Positions 18,006-26,716 of a stretch of DNA of 64,000 nt are shown in pieces. Within the stretch, counting starts at the first letter, position 1. Every line of letters starts with the position of its first letter. Origin of the DNA: Niallia alba (GTDB taxonomy: Bacteria > Bacillota > Bacilli > Bacillales > Cytobacillaceae); assembly GCF_012933555.1 (NCBI RefSeq), contig NZ_JABBPK010000001.1, positions 2,210,001-2,274,000 of the forward strand, in the 5' to 3' direction. The notes under the pieces are model-generated. The model saw nothing but the letters and a program-made list of their open reading frames with translations. It made no database searches and was not told the origin of the DNA. Made by a program: the position numbers and the translations under genes.

Positions 18006-19409
18006 CACTAGTGTTGCATAAATATTGTCGCAATTTTCAGTCTGATTATCCTCCTTGTTTAGAGCCAAAAAGGTAAATACCTATTCAAAGGTGGCTCCAT
18101 CCATTTGGGTTTTTTTTTACAATTAGACTTGTGCGACAACAACAATTTGCTTATTAAGGGATGGCTTTCCCTTCAATCTTTCGAAGCCAGATATGGGCTG
18201 GTTTCCACAATGCAGCCCTTAAATAACGGCTAATTTGTAAGGTTTTTCGCTTACTTCTTGTTTCAAGTTGTACGAGAACATGTAGGCAAAAAACAATCAG
18301 TGCGATAAACACTTGGTTTTGAATCGCCCATTCACTTTGACCGTAGAACTTTTTGATGCTGAGATGCTGTTTGATCCATTTAAAGAACAACTCAATTGCC
18401 CACCGTGATTTGTACATCTCTGAAATTTCTTCGGCACTCAAATCAAAACGATTGGTAATTAAATGCAGTTCATTTCCTTTTGAATCCATCACTTTTAGAA
18501 GACGAAAGTAATTTTCAGCACGGTTTTGAGTCGTACCAATCAACACCATTTGATCTGACAAAACAGCTGAATTCTCGGGTAGTTTAAAATTATAAACTTC
18601 CCGTATGACTGCGTTTTTCCGTAGCCTTGAAAGAAAAAAGTAACCATCATCTGTCATTCGGTCAAAGCGCTCGTAATCTAGGTAGCCACGGTCAAACACA
18701 TACATGCATTCTTTATCATCAACCATGATTTCAAGCTGACCACGATCATGTTCTTTTGCCGTTGTTAAAACAGCCTTTTCAGGATAGGAACTCCCTTTTT
18801 CCATAAACACAAGTCTCAAATGCAACTTGACACCCGCTTTTGTTTTGCGGAACTTTGCCCATTTATGATTGGTCAAATTAAGTGGCAATGTGCTTGAATC
18901 AATGATTTTTAACGGCATAATAAGCTTTGTATAATGTGTTTTTGCATGAATTTGTGCGACTAAATCAAGGAAAAGCCTTTGAAATAAATCTGGATTTATA
19001 CCGTTTAATCGGCGTGAGAGCTGAGAAATACTGATTGAATCAAGATCAATGCCTTTTTGTAGTTGGTCGTCGAAAAGACAATCGCTTAGCTCATGCAAAC
19101 TTTCGACTTCTTGTAGCTGTGCAAAAAGGAGTAATTTTAGAAATGAGTCTGTTTTTAGTTTTTTCGTATAGTAATCTAATTTCAACGTTTTCACGGTTTC
19201 TTCAAAAAGTTGAAGATTTATTGGTGAAAACCATTGTCCAAATGAAGTTTTTCGTGTAATCTTGTCCATGTGTTGGTCCTTTTTTAGTGGATTTGGACGG
19301 GTTACCACCTGACTTATCCATTATAAAGGACTTTTTCTTTGCACAAAATAATAAAATTGAACATTTTGAGTATTTTTAATAATGAAAATAAATTAATGCA
19401 ACACTAGTG
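18006..19409 (-). mobile_element. IS4-family element, copy A
   Basis: 1404 bp bounded by inverted ends CACTAGTGTTGCAT (18006 onward) and its complement ending at 19409. It is flanked by a perfect 9-bp target duplication ATTTTCCCC (17997-18005 and 19410-19418). Size, ends and duplication length suit the IS4Bsu1-like group. The element lies in the XRE gene at 17939-19561. Three further copies occur in the window at 20828, 49726 and 57311. Confidence 0.93.
18154..19269 (-). CDS. IS4-family transposase (copy A)
   Basis: 371 aa beginning MDKITRKTSFGQWFSPINLQ. The DDE catalytic residues are visible: Asp in IIDSSTLPL, Asp in VFDRGYLDYE, and Glu in the YREK-type signature YKSRWAIELFFKWIK, which defines the IS4 family. 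The frame is open further upstream (to 19308), but ATG 19269 is shared by all four copies. The reading frame is intact, so the element could still move. It differs from the other copies at scattered residues (for example IAQIHAKTHYTKLIMP-type changes), showing this family is older here than the IS3 copies. Confidence 0.93.
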   Translation of the reverse strand: MDKITRKTSFGQWFSPINLQLFEETVKTLKLDYYTKKLKTDSFLKLLLFAQLQEVESLHELSDCLFDDQLQKGIDLDSISISQLSRRLNGINPDLFQRLFLDLVAQIHAKTHYTKLIMPLKIIDSSTLPLNLTNHKWAKFRKTKAGVKLHLRLVFMEKGSSYPEKAVLTTAKEHDRGQLEIMVDDKECMYVFDRGYLDYERFDRMTDDGYFFLSRLRKNAVIREVYNFKLPENSAVLSDQMVLIGTTQNRAENYFRLLKVMDSKGNELHLITNRFDLSAEEISEMYKSRWAIELFFKWIKQHLSIKKFYGQSEWAIQNQVFIALIVFCLHVLVQLETRSKRKTLQISRYLRAALWKPAHIWLRKIEGKAIP

Positions 19410-19721
19410 ATTTTCCCCAACAAAAATAATTTAGGCGTTCTTAAGAAAGATCTACCAGCTAGGACATTCGATAGTTGAGTAGATGAAATGTCCAACTTCT
19501 TCGCAATAAAGCCTTTCCGTAATCCACTTTCTTCAATGTACTTATCAATATGTACTTTCATCTATAAACACCTCAGTATCAATATTCTGTACAATCTTGT
19601 AAAATCCTTTTTAATTTTTATTTAGATATTTTTTAACTTTTATTTTGATAGACAGGCATTAATAGAGATAACTGCCATATAGTATATTAACTACTTAATA
19701 TTTTGCAAGAAGGTGAGACTC

Positions 19722-20407
19722 ATGGAAATAGTAGGCATTGATCCTGGAAATGAGGAGGTTAAATATGCAAGTAGATTTGGAATAGTTAAGTTTAAAAGTG
19801 CTATTGGAGAATACCGTAATAGGCACATAGAAAGTAGTCACGGAAAGGATGATATGATATTCGAATTTAACGGTAGAAAAGGTTTTGCAGGTACTCTGGC
19901 GCTTGCTGAATCGGAGTTTGGCGGCTCACTTATGGTAGATAGCAAAGCCCATGAGGATACAAAAATAAGAGTCTTATTAGCATTACATCATCTACCTGGA
20001 ACAACATATCAGATTGTTGTTGGTCAGCCAATTAAAAAGCATATTCCATAGAAAAAGAACGGATCAAGAACATGTTACTAGGCTCTCACGATCTAACTTT
20101 AAACGGAGTGAAAAAGACAATCAAAATAAATCGTGTAGAAGTAGCAGCAGAAGGAGGAGCGGCGTTTTGGAGTAATCCACAAACAGTACTAGTGAGAATA
20201 ATAGATGCAGGAAGTGCGACAATAAATTGTGCTAGTCTTGTGGACGGAAAGTATATCGATAAAGATTCTTTTACCATTAATTTCGGATGCAATACAACTA
20301 AGTCCAATGATTTGTATGCTATGGTTCGCGGGATAGTTGCTCAAACATCTAAAAAATGGAGTCCTAGCGATACGGTGTTAGTAATGGGAGGAGCTGCAGA
20401 AAGATAA
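19722..20407 (+). pseudogene. ParM/Alp-like actin ATPase pseudogene
   Basis: ATG 19722 follows AAGAAGGTGAG. The first frame, EIVGIDPGNEEVKYASRFG with the phosphate-1 motif (IDPGN), runs to a stop at 20049 after GQPIKKHIP. One inserted base near 20043 causes this; the shifted frame gives KHSIEKERIKNMLLGSHDL and continues to VRIIDAGSATINCASLVDG (phosphate-2 motif) and VLVMGGAAER, ending at 20405. Actin-like plasmid or phage segregation proteins are usually 320-400 aa, so the C-terminus is also missing. It was probably part of a partition or phage-tracking module with the divergent XRE gene. Confidence 0.75.
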
Positions 20408-20419
20408 CTAATGTGTAAT

Positions 20420-20446
20420 AAAAAGAGCTTCGATTGCACGAAGCCA
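20420..20446. terminator. Bidirectional terminator
   Basis: GCTTCG (20427-20432) pairs with CGAAGC (20439-20444); on the minus strand it is followed by TCTTTTTATT. It serves the minus-strand monooxygenase gene ending at 20458. Confidence 0.65.
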
Positions 20447-20457
20447 CAGATCAATTT

Positions 20458-20787
20458 TTATATGCTAAAAGAATAATCTCTTTCCACTTTACTAATGCGA
20501 GTTATGTATTTGGAATACCAATCACTTTTACCTTTTTCTTGAGCTTTTTGGTGAGGCATGTTTTCTTTCCAAGATTTTATAGATTCTAGATTTTCCCAAT
20601 ATGAAACAGTAATGCCGACGCCATCTTGATCTCTAGAACTTTCTACACCTAAGAAGCCTGGTTGTTTAGAAGCAAGTTCAACCATTAAATTAGCAACTTG
20701 ACCATAACCTTTATCATCTTCTTCTGTTCTTTTAGAAGTGAAAATCACAGCGTAATAGGGTGGTTTTGGTGTGTTTGCAAATGACAT
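20458..20787 (-). CDS. Antibiotic biosynthesis monooxygenase (ABM) family protein
   Basis: 109 aa. A dimeric alpha-beta barrel ABM domain is indicated by YYAVIFTSKRTEED, the long central helix around MVELASKQPGFLGVESSRD, the strand GVGITVSYWENLESIKSWK and AQEKGKSDWYSKY. Proteins of this kind act as small heme- or cofactor-less oxygenases or as stress proteins; the substrate cannot be told. The start ATG follows GGGGGCGAT. It is a single gene with its own terminator, lying between the actin pseudogene and IS4 copy B, which sits only about 40 bp upstream of the start and may have displaced its promoter. Confidence 0.85.
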   Translation of the reverse strand: MSFANTPKPPYYAVIFTSKRTEEDDKGYGQVANLMVELASKQPGFLGVESSRDQDGVGITVSYWENLESIKSWKENMPHQKAQEKGKSDWYSKYITRISKVERDYSFSI

Positions 20788-20827
20788 AATATCGCCCCCG
20801 AATTTTTTATATTAAGAATACTAACAT

Positions 20828-22230
20828 CACTAGTGTTGCATAAATGTTGTTAGAATATTCAGTTTAAATATGTCCCCTGTTAAGAGCCAAAAAAGTAAAT
20901 ACCCAACTAAAGGTGGATCCATCCATTTGGAAATTTTTTTACAATTAGACTTAAGAGACGACGACAATTTGTTTATTAAGGAATGGTTTTTCCTTCAATC
21001 TTTCGAAGCCAAATATGTGCTGGTTTCCACAAAGCTGCCCGTAAATATCGGCTAATTTGTAGGGTTTTTCGTTTACTTTTTGTCTCGATTTGTGCGAGAA
21101 CATGCAGGCAAAAAACAATAAGTGCGATAAACACTTGATTCTGAATTGCCCATTCGCTTTGGCCGTAAAACTTTTTGATATGGAGATGTTGTTTAATCCA
21201 TTTGAAAAATAACTCAATCGCCCAGCGTGATTTATACATCTTTGAGATTTCTTCAGCACTTAAATCAAAACGATTTGTGATTAAATGAAGCTCATTTCCT
21301 TTTGAATCAATCACTTTTAGAAGACGAAAGTAATTTTCGGCACGGTTTTGCGTCGTACCAATCAACACCATTTGATCCGACAAAACAGATGTATTCTCGG
21401 GTAGTTTAAAATCGTAAACCTCCCGTATGACTGCGTTTTTTCGCAGCCTAGAAAGGAAAAAGTAGCCGTCATCTGTCATCCGATCAAAGCGTTCGTAGTC
21501 TAAGTAACCACGGTCAAACACATACATACATTCCTTGTCATCAACCATTACTTCAAGCTGACCGCGGTCATGTTCTTTGGCCGTTGTCATAATGGCCTTT
21601 TCGGGATAGGATATACCTTTTTCCATAAACACAAGGCGTAAGTGCAATTTAACACCCGCTTTTGTTTTGCGGAATTTTGCCCATTTATGATTAGTCAAAT
21701 TGAGAGGCAATGTGCTTGAATCAATGATTTTTAATGGCATCACAAGTTTCGTGTTGTGCGTTTTGGCATGAATTTGTGAAACTAAATCAAGGAAAAGCTT
21801 TTGGAATAAGTCTGGATTCATGCCATTTAAACGGCGTGAGAGTTGGGAAATACTGATAGAATCAAGATCAATGCCCTTTTGCAGTTGATCATCGAAAAGA
21901 CAATCGCTCAGCGCATGCAGACTTTCGACTTCTTCTAGCTGCGCAAAAAGTAATAATTTTAGAAATGACTCTGTCGTTAGTTTTTTCGTATAGAAATCTA
22001 ATTTCAACGTTTTCACGTTTTCTTCAAATAATTGAAGATTTATTGGTGAAAACCATTGTCCAAATGAAGTTTTTCGTGTAATCTTGTCCATGCGATAGTC
22101 CTTTTTAGTGGATTTGGACGGGTTACCACCTAACTTATCCATTATAAAGGACTTTTTCTTTGCATAAAATGATAAAATTGAACATTTCAAGTATTTTTAA
22201 TAGTTAAATTAAATTAACGCAACACTAGTG
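20828..22230 (-). mobile_element. IS4-family element, copy B
   Basis: 1403 bp with the same CACTAGTGTTGC ends (20828 and 22230). It is flanked by a perfect 9-bp duplication TACTAACAT (20819-20827 and 22231-22239). It encodes an intact transposase on the minus strand and lies just upstream of the ABM gene start. Confidence 0.93.
20976..22091 (-). CDS. IS4-family transposase (copy B)
   Basis: 371 aa from the ATG at 22091; the frame stays open upstream to 22190 but this start is shared with the other copies. IIDSSTLPL, VFDRGYLDYE and YKSRWAIELFFKWIK give the DDE residues and YREK signature. It differs from copy A at several positions (for example HNTKLVMP, KGISYPEKAIMTT, LAQIETKSK), so it is a diverged sister rather than a fresh duplicate. 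No frameshift is visible. Confidence 0.93.
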   Translation of the reverse strand: MDKITRKTSFGQWFSPINLQLFEENVKTLKLDFYTKKLTTESFLKLLLFAQLEEVESLHALSDCLFDDQLQKGIDLDSISISQLSRRLNGMNPDLFQKLFLDLVSQIHAKTHNTKLVMPLKIIDSSTLPLNLTNHKWAKFRKTKAGVKLHLRLVFMEKGISYPEKAIMTTAKEHDRGQLEVMVDDKECMYVFDRGYLDYERFDRMTDDGYFFLSRLRKNAVIREVYDFKLPENTSVLSDQMVLIGTTQNRAENYFRLLKVIDSKGNELHLITNRFDLSAEEISKMYKSRWAIELFFKWIKQHLHIKKFYGQSEWAIQNQVFIALIVFCLHVLAQIETKSKRKTLQISRYLRAALWKPAHIWLRKIEGKTIP

Positions 22231-22337
22231 TACTAACATAAATAATTAAATTTAGTAAATGTTTATTTTGTTGTGCAGCTTGAAACTATTGTTCAGTATT
22301 TGCTACCGACATTTGTGTCGGAACCAAGAATTGGATT

Positions 22338-22390
22338 AATATCTTAATATTGCTCTCCTTCCTTTGGGAGGAAGAGCAATATAAGATATT
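22338..22390. other. Long AT-rich hairpin at the end of a minus-strand gene
   Basis: Arms AATATCTTAATATTGCTCT and AGAGCAATATAAGATATT enclose CCTTCC/GGAGGA and a small loop. The stem overlaps the stop of the gene at 22389-22610. There is no clear U tract in either direction, so it may act as an mRNA 3' stabiliser or a weak terminator. Confidence 0.5.
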
Positions 22391-22610
22391 AAAACACTCT
22401 TCTAATACTGAACGGAACATTAGGTCCTAAATAGGGAGAAGAAATCTGTGTTCCTGGTGGTCTTGGAGCAATTTGGTAATATTGATTTCCAATCATATAA
22501 TGATAGGGTGAATATCCTAACAATTGTTGGTTCCATGCTCCATAAGTGGGATTCGGAAAGTTTTGGTATATAGCACCACCATTAAGACCGGTAATTATTG
22601 TTCGTTGCAT
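22389..22610 (-). CDS. Hypothetical Tyr/Pro/Gly-rich small protein
   Basis: 73 aa, not recognised. It is rich in Tyr, Pro, Gly, Asn and Gln (QNFPNPTYGAWNQQ, GYSPYHYMIGNQYYQI), without a signal peptide or membrane helix, and ends basic (SIRRVF). GGAGGT lies about 9 bases before the ATG at 22610. The composition resembles small spore-coat or surface proteins, but no family motif is visible. It stands alone between IS4 copy B and degenerate sequence. Confidence 0.6.
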   Translation of the reverse strand: MQRTIITGLNGGAIYQNFPNPTYGAWNQQLLGYSPYHYMIGNQYYQIAPRPPGTQISSPYLGPNVPFSIRRVF

Positions 22611-22724
22611 TAACCTATACCTCCATTAATTTTTTGTTTTATTTTATGTTGAATAAATTAAAGAGATGGTTGTCTAGTGATAATTGGGTTATTGCTAAAT
22701 TGATAACTTATGTGGGATAAGAAC

Positions 22725-22823
22725 ATGAAGGGTTATGTAATAGTGGGGATTTTTGGAGCAGTGTTCGGTTTATTCTTATGCGTATTTCTATCTATGATAA
22801 CACACTTAGCAATTAATATTTAA
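22725..22823 (+). CDS. Possible 32-aa membrane peptide
   Basis: MKGYVIVGIFGAVFGLFLCV followed by FLSMITHLAINI is a single hydrophobic helix of 32 residues. The upstream GGGATAAG is a weak ribosome binding site. It might be a genuine microprotein or the tail of a decayed gene. Confidence 0.3.
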   Translation: MKGYVIVGIFGAVFGLFLCVFLSMITHLAINI

Positions 22824-22856
22824 CGATTCAATAACTATTGTGAGGAAGGTTTACTG

Positions 22857-23188
22857 TGAACTGGGTTGGAGCTAGAAAATCAATGTTAGAAGGTAAAAAA
22901 AGGTCTTATTCTTAAATAGAAATCAATTAGTTTCAGTTACACAAGATACTTCATTCAAAGACTTTACATGGGAATATTTAGGGTATATCAGGCTTGCATG
23001 CAACGATTTTATTTCTGGGAAAGGCGATAGTGTTATAGGTTCATAAAGTTTTGTTGGTTTAATGAATGCAGATGAAGTAGACGGTACTCTTATAAAATGA
23101 ATGATTACTTTTTCTCCTAAATAAAAACAAATAATTACTGCTTCTTATGATGTCAAATTAGAAGTGACCCGTTCAAGTAAAACAACAG
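22857..23188 (+). pseudogene. Degenerate coding sequence
   Basis: Short frames broken by several stops and frame changes: VNWVGARKSMLEGKKRSYS, then QLVSVTQDTSFKDFTWEYLG up to DSVIGS, then SFVGLMNADEVDGTLIK. They suggest a decayed gene of about 100 codons. The first segment recalls the start of the DUF2829 (Tad2) family, but the rest gives no support. No function is claimed. Confidence 0.3.
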
Positions 23189-23422
23189 TTGGTGTCTGAT
23201 TATCTGATTAGGTCAAGAGACCAAAACCACTTAGTTGTTGCTTATAACCAGGAGCAAGCATATCGTTTAATAATGGAATGTGATGGTTTTGGCCTAATTT
23301 ACATATTTGGTAATTTAGCTGAATCGGAACATGATGAAAAAGGAGAGCATCTCCTAATCTATACACCGAACGGACAAAAAAGAGTCTATTACAAAGGTAG
23401 AGGAAAAGCAGACAGTAAGTAA
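23189..23422 (+). CDS. Hypothetical protein or gene fragment
   Basis: 77 aa beginning with a TTG or GTG codon (MVSDYLIRSRDQNHLVVAYN) and ending RVYYKGRGKADSK. The composition looks coding, but there is no ribosome binding site at the start and the preceding 300 bp is decayed coding sequence. It may be the 3' part of a broken gene. It is not recognised. The 270 bp that follow (23423-23694) show no supportable gene. Confidence 0.35.
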   Translation: MVSDYLIRSRDQNHLVVAYNQEQAYRLIMECDGFGLIYIFGNLAESEHDEKGEHLLIYTPNGQKRVYYKGRGKADSK

Positions 23423-23694
23423 GAAAGGCATTACTGGTAGTTAATGAACTTTGGAAGGATACCTCCAACAAGTCTTGTACAAAGTTTGAAAAATCATCGG
23501 ATATAGCTTCTTTGATTACTGCCAGTTTCGCTGCTAATTGTCATAATAAGATCCAATGCGCTTTGCCAATCTTTTAATAAAATGGAGTCAGAATTATGTA
23601 TTACTATAATTTGTCGTTAGTTTCTATCTTCAACTTAGACACTCTATTCTAATGGAATAATTTGCATTTCTATAATAAACAGAAACAATCTATT

Positions 23695-23829
23695 TTAAAG
23701 AAAAAAGATGTCGCAGTTCGAACCTTTGGTTGAATAGCATTGTTCAATTAATTGCTGAATACCAAATCCAACAAAAGTAAAAGTAAGTAAAATACTAATT
23801 AATATTATATATAAAAGTTTATCCTTCAC
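23695..23829 (-). CDS. Small single-pass membrane protein (44 aa)
   Basis: A GTG start at 23829 preceded by GGAGGTTACGTACT opens VKDKLLYIILISILLTFTFV, then GFGIQQLIEQCYSTKGSN and CDIFFL, stop at 23695. One strong hydrophobic helix is followed by a polar tail with two cysteines (CYSTKGSNC). The good Shine-Dalgarno argues that it is real despite its size. The IS3 element starts only 30 bp upstream of the start, so its original promoter may be separated from it. No family is recognised. Confidence 0.5.
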   Translation of the reverse strand: MKDKLLYIILISILLTFTFVGFGIQQLIEQCYSTKGSNCDIFFL

Positions 23830-23936
23830 AGTACGTAACCTCCTATATAATAAAAGCCCTCATAAGCCCCAAAATGAACTTGGACAATAAGAGTAATATT
23901 TATTATACTGCTTAATGTACCAAGGAGGCTGACATC

Positions 23937-24248
23937 ATGAAACGAATAAAACATTCTAAAGAATTTAAATTACAAGTCATCAAGGAAGCCCAAGACACAG
24001 GGAAGAATACCCTTGTAGCTCGCCGGTATGATCTGAATCCCAATATGGTTAGTCGCTGGGTTCGTGAATACAAAGATGGTAAATTTGGTGAAGTAGATGT
24101 GGCTGTGCTGCCAGATATAGACTCCAAAGAATTATCCAAAGAAAATGAAAAACTTAAAATGTTATTAGGTGAAAAAGACCTTGAAATAGCGATCCTGAGG
24201 GATCTTATAAAAAAGAAAAACCCTCACTTGCTGAAAAGCATGAAGTAG
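23937..24248 (+). CDS. IS3-family transposase OrfA (copy 1)
   Basis: 103 aa. An N-terminal helix-turn-helix (MKRIKHSKEFKLQVIKEAQD, then ARRYDLNPNMVSRWVREY) is followed by a leucine-zipper coiled coil (LSKENEKLKMLLGEKDLEIA). AAGGAGG precedes the ATG. The slippery heptamer A AAA AAG at 24209-24215 lies in frame and allows a -1 shift into OrfB, giving the OrfAB transposase spanning 23937-25159, as is standard in this family. Copies 2 and 3 encode the identical protein. Confidence 0.93.
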   Translation: MKRIKHSKEFKLQVIKEAQDTGKNTLVARRYDLNPNMVSRWVREYKDGKFGEVDVAVLPDIDSKELSKENEKLKMLLGEKDLEIAILRDLIKKKNPHLLKSMK

Positions 24249-24286
24249 CTAACAAATGGATTCAAAAAGGCTACTCGATTTCAAAG

Positions 24287-25159
24287 GTGCTTAAAATCAT
24301 AGGTATTCCTCGATCCACATACTATTATCAAAAGAATTATCGTGTTGAGGAGAAAAAAGTAAGTGAGGGACGTCCAGCACCAGGTTATTCGATCCAAGAG
24401 GACGGTCAAAAGATATCAGACGAACAGATTAAAGAATTTCTACTAGAAGAGATTGCCGGTGATTGCTATAACTATGGTTATCGCAAACTCACTAAGGTCT
24501 TAAGGCGAAAATACAAACTTAAAATTAACAAGAAAAAAGTATACCGGATTTGTAAAGAATTGGGCATCTTACGCCCACAGCGCCAAAAGAAAGTCTCATA
24601 CCCTAGGAAACTAGCAAGAAATCGCATTATTACAAGATCTAATCAGCTATGGGAAGCTGACATTAAATATGGCTTTATCGAAGGTGAGGATCGCTTTTTC
24701 TTTGTCATGTCCATCATCGATGTTTATGACAGGGGCATCATTACCTATCATATGGGATTAAGCTGCACTGGAGATGATGTCAAACAGACACTGAAAAGGG
24801 CATTATTAAAACGCCAACAATATGATGAATTGGAAAAACCTGTAATCCGAACAGACAATGGACCGCAGTTTATTTCCCATACTTTTGAAAAGTTTTGTGA
24901 AGATTCCAAAATTGAGCACGAAAGAATTCCACCAAGAACACCAAATATGAATGCTCATATTGAGTCTTTCCATCGCATTTTTGAGGACGATTGCCTATCC
25001 AGATGGCAGTTTGAAACCTACACAGAAGCATATCAAGAAGTCATGAATTTTATGGAGTTCTACAACGAGAGACGTATGCATTCTAGTATACTAGATTTGT
25101 CACCAAAGGAATTCTATCAAAAACAAGATTCATTGGTGATCAAGGAGGTTCGAGTGTAA
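24287..25159 (+). CDS. IS3-family transposase OrfB (copy 1)
   Basis: 290 aa as an independent frame, extended upstream when made as the OrfAB fusion. An HTH_21 region (QIKEFLLEEIAGDCYNYGYR) precedes the rve integrase core with the DDE triad: Asp in WEADIKYGF, Asp in VIRTDNGPQF and Glu in MNAHIESFHRIF, the last about 35 residues after the second. It ends ILDLSPKEFYQKQDSLVIKE. The product is identical to those at 30392-31264 and 46156-47028, showing recent transposition. Confidence 0.93.
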   Translation: MLKIIGIPRSTYYYQKNYRVEEKKVSEGRPAPGYSIQEDGQKISDEQIKEFLLEEIAGDCYNYGYRKLTKVLRRKYKLKINKKKVYRICKELGILRPQRQKKVSYPRKLARNRIITRSNQLWEADIKYGFIEGEDRFFFVMSIIDVYDRGIITYHMGLSCTGDDVKQTLKRALLKRQQYDELEKPVIRTDNGPQFISHTFEKFCEDSKIEHERIPPRTPNMNAHIESFHRIFEDDCLSRWQFETYTEAYQEVMNFMEFYNERRMHSSILDLSPKEFYQKQDSLVIKEVRV

Positions 25160-25484
25160 TGGATGTATTCATTCAAAGCATCAGCTTGATTTGGAGTGGC
25201 GGGCATGATAGCCTCGTTCGGCGATGCCAATGTTGTAAAACAGCTGGCTTCTTGGCAGGAGAATCATGCCCGCAGAGGCTCCATGTCAAGCAACATGGCC
25301 TTTTTGAAGAATAATGAAAGAAATCTATAAAATAAAAAACTGAGGAAATGAAAGAATAAGAGAGTTATTGTCCAAAATTCGGGGGTTAATCCGAGCCTAA
25401 CATTCTTGGAGGTTACAGTAAATGGTGATTTATGTCTAAATTTGTAACTTATAAACGGAAAGAAAGGGTGAAAAGAGAAGCTCT

Positions 25485-25670
25485 TTAAGACTCCTTCCTT
25501 TTTCGTTTTTTATATTTTATGATGTCGTCTATGGAAACCCACAATATAAAAAGGCTTAGAAAGATCAAATGTAATCGATCATTAAAGAAACCATTAACTA
25601 AAACAATCATATGAATAATAAAATAAAAAACTAGCTTAGAAATTAAGTTTGCTAAATCAGATTTAAACAT
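25485..25670 (-). CDS. Small two-helix membrane protein, hypothetical
   Basis: 61 aa from the ATG at 25670, preceded by AAAGGCGATG (the frame opens at 25694 without a site). Two hydrophobic helices, LVFYFIIHMIVLVNGFF and LIFLSLFILWVSIDDII, are followed by a very basic tail (KYKKRKRKES), predicting a cytoplasmic C-terminus. It is not recognised; many Bacillus genomes carry similar tiny unassigned membrane proteins. It is divergent from the SUKH gene at 25898. Confidence 0.5.
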   Translation of the reverse strand: MFKSDLANLISKLVFYFIIHMIVLVNGFFNDRLHLIFLSLFILWVSIDDIIKYKKRKRKES

Positions 25671-25897
25671 AATTATCATCGCCTTTAGGATCATTTACTA
25701 GTTATACGGTTGGTAATTGAAAAAGTTGCAATTTTTGTGAAGAAAGGAAGGTTAAAAGGAAAATTTATACAACTATTTAAATATTTAATAGTTGTATAGT
25801 CTTGTTATTAATTGAGATTTTTTGTTATTAAACCTACTTGTATAATATAATAAAAAATGGAAATAATAACGTTTTTTGGAGAAAGGGGAATTTAGGT

Positions 25898-26716
25898 ATG
25901 GATATCTGGAAAGAAGACGAGAGTAGTTATACTTTAAGTCGTTTAACGAACGAAGATATTAATCTAGCAGAAAAGCATTTTAATGTGAAGCTTCCTAAAG
26001 CATATATAAATCTTTTAAAGCAAAAAAACGGTGGAGAATTACATTATAATGCATTACCAATATCCCTGGATCGATGGGAAAATGATAACCATATTATAAT
26101 AGACCACTTATTAGGAATAAAAGAAAATAACGGAATTATGGAAACAGATTATTATGTGAAAGAATGGGAAATCAAAAGGAGAAATATCATTTTATTAAGT
26201 GGGGATGGGCATGAATGGCTTGCGTTAGATTACGATAAAACAGAAGAGCCTAAAGTGATATTCATACAAACAGATAATGAGAGGATAATAGAAATATATT
26301 CTTCATTTGATAAGATGCTAGAAAATCTCTATCTTCACGAAGAAATAGAGGAAGAAATGCAAGAAGATGATGAGGGAGAAGAAGTGATATCCTATACCTT
26401 GGAAGAAGCGAGAAAGTTAGTATTAAGTCAAGAAAAAATAGATGTTCTAACAGGGATAGAGGCATTCAATAACATGCTTTATGATGAAGAAATCTTAGCA
26501 GAACAACTTGATAATATCTTAAGATTATTAAAACATTCTGATCAAGAGATAGTTGATGAAGCTGGAATAGCAGCATGGAAGATGATAATTTCTAGTTATG
26601 ACATTAATAAAGAATATCTAGACAAACTTATAAGCGAATTTGAAAAAAGTGATAATCAATTGTTTAAAACATTTTTAGAACTAATGGGTGATTACATAAA
26701 AGAAAATGGGAAGTAA
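25898..26716 (+). CDS. SMI1/KNR4 (SUKH) family protein, second copy
   Basis: 272 aa from ATG 25898 (GAAAGGGGAA seven bases upstream; the frame extends to 25838). It is clearly paralogous to 17061-17867: DEDINxAEKHFxVKLPKAYI-type start, KNGGELHYNALPISLDRW, DHLLGIKENNGIMETDYYV, ILLSGDGHEWLALDYDK and the same C-terminal helical extension with LEEARKLV. No toxin gene is adjacent; the next genes encode a lipoprotein and a membrane protein. It may be an orphan immunity gene protecting against related toxins, a known arrangement in polymorphic toxin loci, but that is inference. Confidence 0.83.
   Translation: MDIWKEDESSYTLSRLTNEDINLAEKHFNVKLPKAYINLLKQKNGGELHYNALPISLDRWENDNHIIIDHLLGIKENNGIMETDYYVKEWEIKRRNIILLSGDGHEWLALDYDKTEEPKVIFIQTDNERIIEIYSSFDKMLENLYLHEEIEEEMQEDDEGEEVISYTLEEARKLVLSQEKIDVLTGIEAFNNMLYDEEILAEQLDNILRLLKHSDQEIVDEAGIAAWKMIISSYDINKEYLDKLISEFEKSDNQLFKTFLELMGDYIKENGK

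Larger units (their letters stand above)
17939..19561 (-). pseudogene. XRE-family regulator split by an IS4-family insertion
   Basis: The 5' part (19561 to 19410) encodes MKVHIDKYIEESGLRKGFIA, KKLDISSTQLSNVLAGR and then LFLLGK, a short Cro/CI-type helix-turn-helix. The 3' part lies beyond the element (18005 to 17939). Removing the element and one copy of the 9-bp duplication ATTTTCCCC gives an uninterrupted 210-bp frame of 69 codons plus stop, continuing ILNCKVDDFYEFEEDDYLK. The insertion is therefore clean and probably recent. The gene is divergent from the actin-like gene at 19722, which it may once have controlled. As it stands, the gene reads into the element and loses its last 19 residues. 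Confidence 0.85.
23859..25393 (+). mobile_element. IS3-family element, copy 1
   Basis: 1535 bp from CTCATAAGCCCC (23859) to GGGGGTTAATCCG (25393). Ends were set by comparing the three copies; the terminal regions share TTGGACAATAA in inverted orientation. A 4-bp target duplication AGCC flanks it (23855-23858 and 25394-25397). It encodes OrfA and OrfB with a frameshift site. Confidence 0.92.

Noticed and set aside
22857-23188. Tad2-like (DUF2829) anti-defence gene
   Set aside because: Only the first 15 or so residues of a broken frame recall that family; the remainder shows no similarity, so no function is claimed.
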